Assembly (NCBI GenBank): GCA_003485905.1
Contig: DNHK01000174.1
Span: forward strand, 1-9,062
Direction of reading: 5' to 3'
Length of the DNA: 9,062 nucleotides
Source: Gammaproteobacteria bacterium
GTDB taxonomy: Bacteria > Pseudomonadota > Gammaproteobacteria > Arenicellales > Arenicellaceae
In this document: piece after piece, positions 6,772-9,062 of the stretch
How positions within the stretch are numbered: the stretch's first letter is position 1
How the letters are laid out: each line of letters starts with the position of its first letter
Made by a program: the position numbers and the translations under genes
Notes under the pieces: generated by a model
The model's database searches: none
What the model saw: the letters and a program-made list of their open reading frames with translations, nothing else
What the model was told of the DNA's origin: nothing

Positions 6772-8682
6772 TTAGCAGTTTGCACTGGATAGATTTAGAG
6801 CGCGCGATTCTTCAGTTTGTTCTTGTGATGACAGATAAGTTTCCATCCAGAGGCTTAAGGTTAGTAGCGCAAATAGCTGCCTAGAGTAGTCGAAGCTGCC
6901 GGTTAGATGTTGGTGCCATATCATTTTGATGCCGTCGCTGTTAAGGCTGCTGTTTATTTTGAGATTAGGGCTCAACAAGTTCGCTTCCATATAGTCTCGC
7001 CAGGTTGTTTTGCACCACTGCCCAAATGGAACCTGAAAGCCTCTTTTTGGGCGTTCTATAATTGCTTTGGGCAAAAAATCCCGTGCCATGGCTCTGTGCA
7101 CAAGTTTTGTTCTACGCAGGTTAGTCTTAAAATCTAGTGGAAAACTCTCCACCAGTTGAACCACGTCGGGATCCAGCATCGGCACACGTACTTCCAGCGC
7201 ATACCTCATCGCAACCTTATCGCTATAAAGCAGCAGGTCATCAGCCAGGTTCATCCTTGAATCAATTCGCATCATTCGCTCAGTCGGCTCAATGGTTTCA
7301 CTATTTGCGAGTAGATTAAGCCAATAATCAATGGAGGTATTTGGTTGTTCATTGCCGACGCCGAGCAATCCTAATTCTCCGGGAGTGAATAGCGCATATG
7401 CGTTCCCAAAGCGGTTGGCATCATCTTTGTAACCCAAACACCGCAATCCTCTTTTGATTGGATCGCTCTTGAATAACGCTGATAATTTGTCGGCTTTTTG
7501 AAAAATGCTCGATTTTAGAAAAGGAAGCTGTTGCAGGAGAAGTTCAATTTGATACCTGCGATAGCCTCCCCATGGCTCGTCGTTACCCTGGCCAGATAAA
7601 ACAACGGTGGCGCTTTTTTTCGCGAGTTGGGTCAGATACCACATAGGCATAATTGAGGTCGTGCCCAAAGGTTCCTCAACCGAATTTACAATGTCTGCGA
7701 GTGAGTCTATTAGCGTAGTAGGATCAACAGTGGTTGCTTCATGTCGGATGCCTAAAATTTTTGCTGTTTCAGCGGCATCACTGATCTCACACTCTTGGTG
7801 TTGAGAACCAAAACCAACGGTATGGCTTGTTATGTCACTCGAATGTTCCCTAGCAAGAGCTGCAATAACGGCCGAATCAATACCGGCAGACAGAAGAACT
7901 CCTACCGGCACGTCAGAAATCAATTGTTTTTGAACAGCATTGGAGAGCCCGTTACGATATGTATCGACAGCCTCAGAGAATGAGCCCGAAAATTTGCTAA
8001 ATGAAGATTTAACGAAGGGACGTTCGATGCTCTGCTTGTTAGTCAAATTATATGAGAGTAGGTGCCCGGGTCGTAATCGATTGATTCCCTTCAGTAAGGT
8101 ATTCGGAGAAGGCACATATCTTAGATGAAGAAAATCACCTAGCGCATTTTGGTTGAGAGATTGTAGGCGATGAAGTCCACTTGCGAAAATCGGTTTAACT
8201 TCAGAAGAAAATGTGAGCTCATCTTGTTCAATGGAAAAATAGATAGGTTTGATGCCAAAGGGGTCTCGGGCAAGATAAATCATGTTTTCTTGCGCATCAA
8301 ACACTGCTAACGCGTACATGCCATTGATTTCAGAAAGTGTTTTCTCGATTCCGAAGGTGGCAATGTATTCTAGCAAGGTCTCAGTGTCCGAGGAGCCTCG
8401 AAAATTGTTCGTAAGTTTTGACCGAAGCTCAAAGTGGTTATAAATCTCACCGTTGAATGTAATCCACCAGCGTCTATTATTGGACGTCATGGGTTGATGA
8501 CCTGACGCTGATAGGTCCTGAATCGCTAACCGTGTGTGAGCAAAAATGATAGGGTGCTCGGATGCTGAAGATGCTAAAAGTTCGTGTCCTTGTGAGTCGG
8601 GCCCACGATGGTCCAAAGAATCCATGACGCTGGTTAGCGCCTGATTATCTAGTTTGCGAGTCGATCCAAATATGCCGCACAT
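6772..8682 (-). CDS. asnB: AsnB-like glutamine amidotransferase (asparagine synthase, glutamine-hydrolysing type)
   Basis: 636 residues. The start is fixed because MCG places the nucleophile at Cys2 after methionine removal. N-terminal class II glutaminase domain, about 1-210: MCGIFG, DHRGPDSQG at 24-32, NGEIYN at 77-82, SSDTE at 97-101, RDPFGIKP at 139-146. C-terminal synthetase domain: pyrophosphate loop SAGIDS at 265-270, EEP at 337-339, SGQGNDE at 363-369, LADDLLLYSDKVAMRYALEVR at 479-499, RPKRGFQVPFGQW at 544-556. It is longer than E. coli AsnB (554) but normal for homologues in polysaccharide clusters. Ammonia from glutamine is transferred to an AMP-activated carboxylate. Given wecC next to it, the target may be a sugar carboxylate rather than aspartate, as proposed for WbpS in Pseudomonas O-antigen synthesis; this is inference. 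The ATG directly follows the upstream TAA, with AAGG ten bases before it (8693-8696), suggesting translational coupling. Confidence 0.93.
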   Translation of the reverse strand: MCGIFGSTRKLDNQALTSVMDSLDHRGPDSQGHELLASSASEHPIIFAHTRLAIQDLSASGHQPMTSNNRRWWITFNGEIYNHFELRSKLTNNFRGSSDTETLLEYIATFGIEKTLSEINGMYALAVFDAQENMIYLARDPFGIKPIYFSIEQDELTFSSEVKPIFASGLHRLQSLNQNALGDFLHLRYVPSPNTLLKGINRLRPGHLLSYNLTNKQSIERPFVKSSFSKFSGSFSEAVDTYRNGLSNAVQKQLISDVPVGVLLSAGIDSAVIAALAREHSSDITSHTVGFGSQHQECEISDAAETAKILGIRHEATTVDPTTLIDSLADIVNSVEEPLGTTSIMPMWYLTQLAKKSATVVLSGQGNDEPWGGYRRYQIELLLQQLPFLKSSIFQKADKLSALFKSDPIKRGLRCLGYKDDANRFGNAYALFTPGELGLLGVGNEQPNTSIDYWLNLLANSETIEPTERMMRIDSRMNLADDLLLYSDKVAMRYALEVRVPMLDPDVVQLVESFPLDFKTNLRRTKLVHRAMARDFLPKAIIERPKRGFQVPFGQWCKTTWRDYMEANLLSPNLKINSSLNSDGIKMIWHQHLTGSFDYSRQLFALLTLSLWMETYLSSQEQTEESRALNLSSANC

Positions 8683-9062
8683 TTACGCTTTGCCTTGCCT
8701 GGTTTTTCTTAGTTTGTTTTCACTAAAATGAAAAGGTGTGATGCCCCAACGAGAAAAGTTTTCTCCCCATCGAAACCCTAAAATGTCTATCTTGCTATAC
8801 CATGCGCCATCGCGGACGAAGCTGGCTCTAGCGGCCTCACATAATTTTTCGGCTCTATCGAGTTCCGATAATTCTATCAAAATGCCTAGGTATTCAGCCT
8901 GATCGTAAAGATCCCAAATGAATGGGTCCTTGATATCTCGCGCAGTAAATCTCTTAACAAGCCCTTTTTTTTTATCAAAAAAATTTTCGTCGATATATTG
9001 TTTACCTCGTTGGATAGACTCGGCAGCTATAACACGAACATCATCGTCTAACTTGGATGCTT
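8683..9062 (-). CDS. Unrecognised protein, C-terminal 126 residues; start lies beyond the window
   Basis: The minus-strand frame is open from the window edge (first full codon 9060-9058) to the TAA at 8685-8683. A TTG at 8880 could be taken as the start of a 65-residue protein, but the frame upstream stays open with protein-like sequence, so this is more likely the end of a larger gene. The visible part is charged and amphipathic with no membrane segment: IAAESIQRGKQYIDENFF, then KDPFIWDLYDQAEYLGILIE, ELDRAEKLCEAARASF, GAWYSKIDILGFRWGENFSRW, GITPFHFSE, and a basic tail. Trp/Tyr-rich paired helices of this kind occur in alpha/alpha-toroid carbohydrate enzymes, but I cannot assign a family. It abuts the amidotransferase gene with no gap, so it is very likely in the same operon and the same polysaccharide pathway. 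The coding strand has an A9 run at 8965-8973 within a Lys-Lys-Lys stretch. Confidence 0.75.
   Translation of the reverse strand, partial: ASKLDDDVRVIAAESIQRGKQYIDENFFDKKKGLVKRFTARDIKDPFIWDLYDQAEYLGILIELSELDRAEKLCEAARASFVRDGAWYSKIDILGFRWGENFSRWGITPFHFSENKLRKTRQGKA

Noticed and set aside
8683..8880. 65-residue gene starting at TTG 8880
   Set aside because: The frame remains open upstream to the window edge with continuous protein-like sequence; it is treated as the end of a longer gene.

Overview
The window looks like part of a bacterial surface-polysaccharide locus (O-antigen, capsule or exopolysaccharide), probably from a Gram-negative gammaproteobacterium. The evidence is a WecC protein that follows the Escherichia coli enterobacterial-common-antigen dehydrogenase closely from end to end, an O-antigen ligase/polymerase-type membrane protein, and a large lipoprotein whose residue after the lipid cysteine (Gly) favours the outer membrane. 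Base composition looks moderate (mid-40s % GC by eye, not counted). The genus cannot be fixed from this window.

Layout. Positions 2-904 (+) hold the C-terminal 300 residues of a Wzy/WaaL-family protein that begins outside the window. It converges, with a 23-base gap, on a 1053-residue lipoprotein gene (928-4089, -) made of an N-terminal beta-sandwich-like part, a helical linker, seven cadherin/putative-Ig modules and a C-terminal fibronectin-III-like module. A 280-base non-coding gap (4090-4369) follows. Then a compact minus-strand gene train runs from the right edge of the window: an unrecognised gene open at the edge (8683 to beyond 9062), an AsnB-like glutamine amidotransferase (6772-8682), wecC (5462-6730) and a WalW-type polysaccharide deacetylase (4370-5449). 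The gaps are 0, 41 and 12 bases, so these four are probably co-transcribed.

How they may work together. WecC should oxidise UDP-ManNAc to UDP-ManNAcA. AsnB-like proteins in polysaccharide clusters are thought to convert sugar carboxylates to amides. The deacetylase could remove N- or O-acetyl groups. Together they suggest a glycan containing aminouronic acid or aminouronamide, polymerised or attached by the Wzy/WaaL-like protein. The modular lipoprotein is a plausible surface protein associated with that glycan, but its link to the pathway is only positional. The new biology candidates are the carboxylate-to-amide tailoring inference, the three-module super-repeat in the lipoprotein, and the unrecognised right-edge gene with an A9 tract. 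No RNA genes, CRISPR arrays, insertion sequences or attachment sites were seen.
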